This document shows, one piece after another, positions 63,414 through 64,000 of a DNA stretch of 64,000 nucleotides. A program made the translations under genes and the position numbers. Numbering within the stretch: position 1 is the first letter of the stretch; each line of letters begins with the position of its first letter. The stretch lies in the NCBI RefSeq assembly GCF_026650985.1, contig NZ_CP086239.1:3410001-3474000 (forward strand), given 5' to 3'. The notes under the pieces were generated by a model that was not told the origin of the DNA, ran no database searches, and saw only the letters and a program-made list of their open reading frames with translations. Source of the stretch: Clostridium estertheticum. GTDB taxonomy: Bacteria > Bacillota > Clostridia > Clostridiales > Clostridiaceae.

Positions 63414-64000
63414 TTGTCTCTACCCCTTTCATCTGTGAAGTATAGACTTCTTGATAGATTTTATTGGTTTTTAAAAGTTCACCATGAGTTCCTATGGCAT
63501 CTATTCTACCAGCATCCATTATAATTATCTTATCTGCATCCTCCACCGAGGAGATACGCTGAGCTATAATAATCTTTGTGGTACTAGGGATTTCCTCTTT
63601 GAATGCACGGCGGATTAGAGAATCTGTTTTCGTGTCTATGGCACTAGTAGAGTCATCTAAAATTAATATTTTAGGTTTCTTTAAGAGTGCACGTGCAATA
63701 CAAATCCTTTGCTTTTGCCCTCCAGAAACATTGGAACCTCCCTGTTCAATGTAGGTGTCATATTTCTGTGGAAATTTCGCAATAAAATCATCCGCTTGTG
63801 CTAACTTGCACACTCTTATGAGTTCATCATCCGAAGCCTCTTTATTTCCCCACCTAAGGTTCTCTTTGATTGTTCCTGAGAAAAGTACATTCTTTTGTAG
63901 AACCATGGCAACTTCATCACGTAAAGCTTGTATATCATATTTACGCACATCTACCCCACCGACTAAAATATTTCCACTTGATACGTCATAAAGTCTAGGA
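63403..64000 (-). CDS. ABC exporter half-transporter, subunit A (BmrC/TM287-like), partial
   Basis: Only the C-terminal part (about 199 residues, opening RLYDVSSGNILVGGVDVRKY) is inside the window; the gene continues past 64000, so the Walker A and membrane domain are not visible. The ATPase shows signature VSGGQKQR, Walker B ILILDDSTSAID and switch region AQRISSVEDADK. The residue after the Walker B aspartate is aspartate, not glutamate, and the usual switch histidine is glutamine (QRIS). Both mark the degenerate ATP site of a heterodimeric exporter. It is translated ahead of, and overlaps, subunit B. Confidence 0.93.
   Translation of the reverse strand, partial: PRLYDVSSGNILVGGVDVRKYDIQALRDEVAMVLQKNVLFSGTIKENLRWGNKEASDDELIRVCKLAQADDFIAKFPQKYDTYIEQGGSNVSGGQKQRICIARALLKKPKILILDDSTSAIDTKTDSLIRRAFKEEIPSTTKIIIAQRISSVEDADKIIIMDAGRIDAIGTHGELLKTNKIYQEVYTSQMKGVETNEE

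Overview
The window is AT-rich DNA with strong GGAGG-type ribosome binding sites, short intergenic gaps and abundant hairpin-plus-T-run terminators. It carries an oxygen-sensitive class III ribonucleotide reductase, butyryl-CoA dehydrogenase with EtfBA, YdiF/Pct-type CoA-transferases, a flavodiiron protein and a LicT-type antiterminator. This fits an anaerobic, fermentative Clostridium-like Firmicute. No rRNA, tRNA, CRISPR array, prophage or insertion sequence was recognised.

Layout. 0.2-6.3 kb: a DUF3842 gene, a cobalamin riboswitch with attenuator in front of nrdD-nrdG, then mltG, galU and a GtrA-like gene. 6.5-16.9 kb: an alpha-galactoside (raffinose-type) locus with a PfkB sugar kinase, GH36 alpha-galactosidase, CUT1 ABC importer, LacI regulator and sucrose phosphorylase. 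The same operator overlaps the -35 box of three promoters, and decayed remnants of a second alpha-galactosidase/kinase pair lie upstream of the intact alpha-galactosidase. 16.9-21.7 kb: a chemotaxis receptor with a disrupted 5' end, DedA and EamA membrane proteins, a small secreted protein and a DUF2383 ferritin-like protein.

22-36 kb: the most striking block. bcd-etfB-etfA, a PAS/AAA+/Fis sigma-54 activator, and a partly triplicated set of CoA-transferase, GntP-family permease and MaoC-type (R)-hydratase genes. Three transcription units (bcd, CoA-transferases 1 and 2) each have a good -24/-12 promoter preceded by three 16-bp GTWC-N8-GWAC sites spaced 41-42 bp apart. The third CoA-transferase copy has a shortened, degenerate version. 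I infer a sigma-54-controlled pathway that imports a 3-hydroxy acid (perhaps (R)-3-hydroxybutyrate), activates it by CoA transfer, dehydrates it and reduces the enoyl-CoA through Bcd-EtfAB.

36-47.5 kb: a MacAB-like exporter, a small membrane protein, a CrtC/AttH-like lipocalin protein, a DhuI/DhuD uronate pair with its own LacI regulator, and an Rrf2-regulated unit made of an acyl-CoA dehydrogenase-EtfA-rubredoxin fusion followed by a flavodiiron protein. 47.7-53.9 kb: a MarR-headed operon with a flavin/ferredoxin protein, a zinc-type macrodomain, a class M sirtuin (SirTM), an NmrA-like protein and an OpuC-type quaternary-amine importer. 53.9-58.7 kb: a sucrose PTS locus (scrB, scrA, licT-type gene) with two RNA antiterminator targets. 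58.7-64 kb: a divergent flavoprotein/PucR-type regulator pair, and a heterodimeric multidrug-type ABC exporter whose first subunit runs off the window end.
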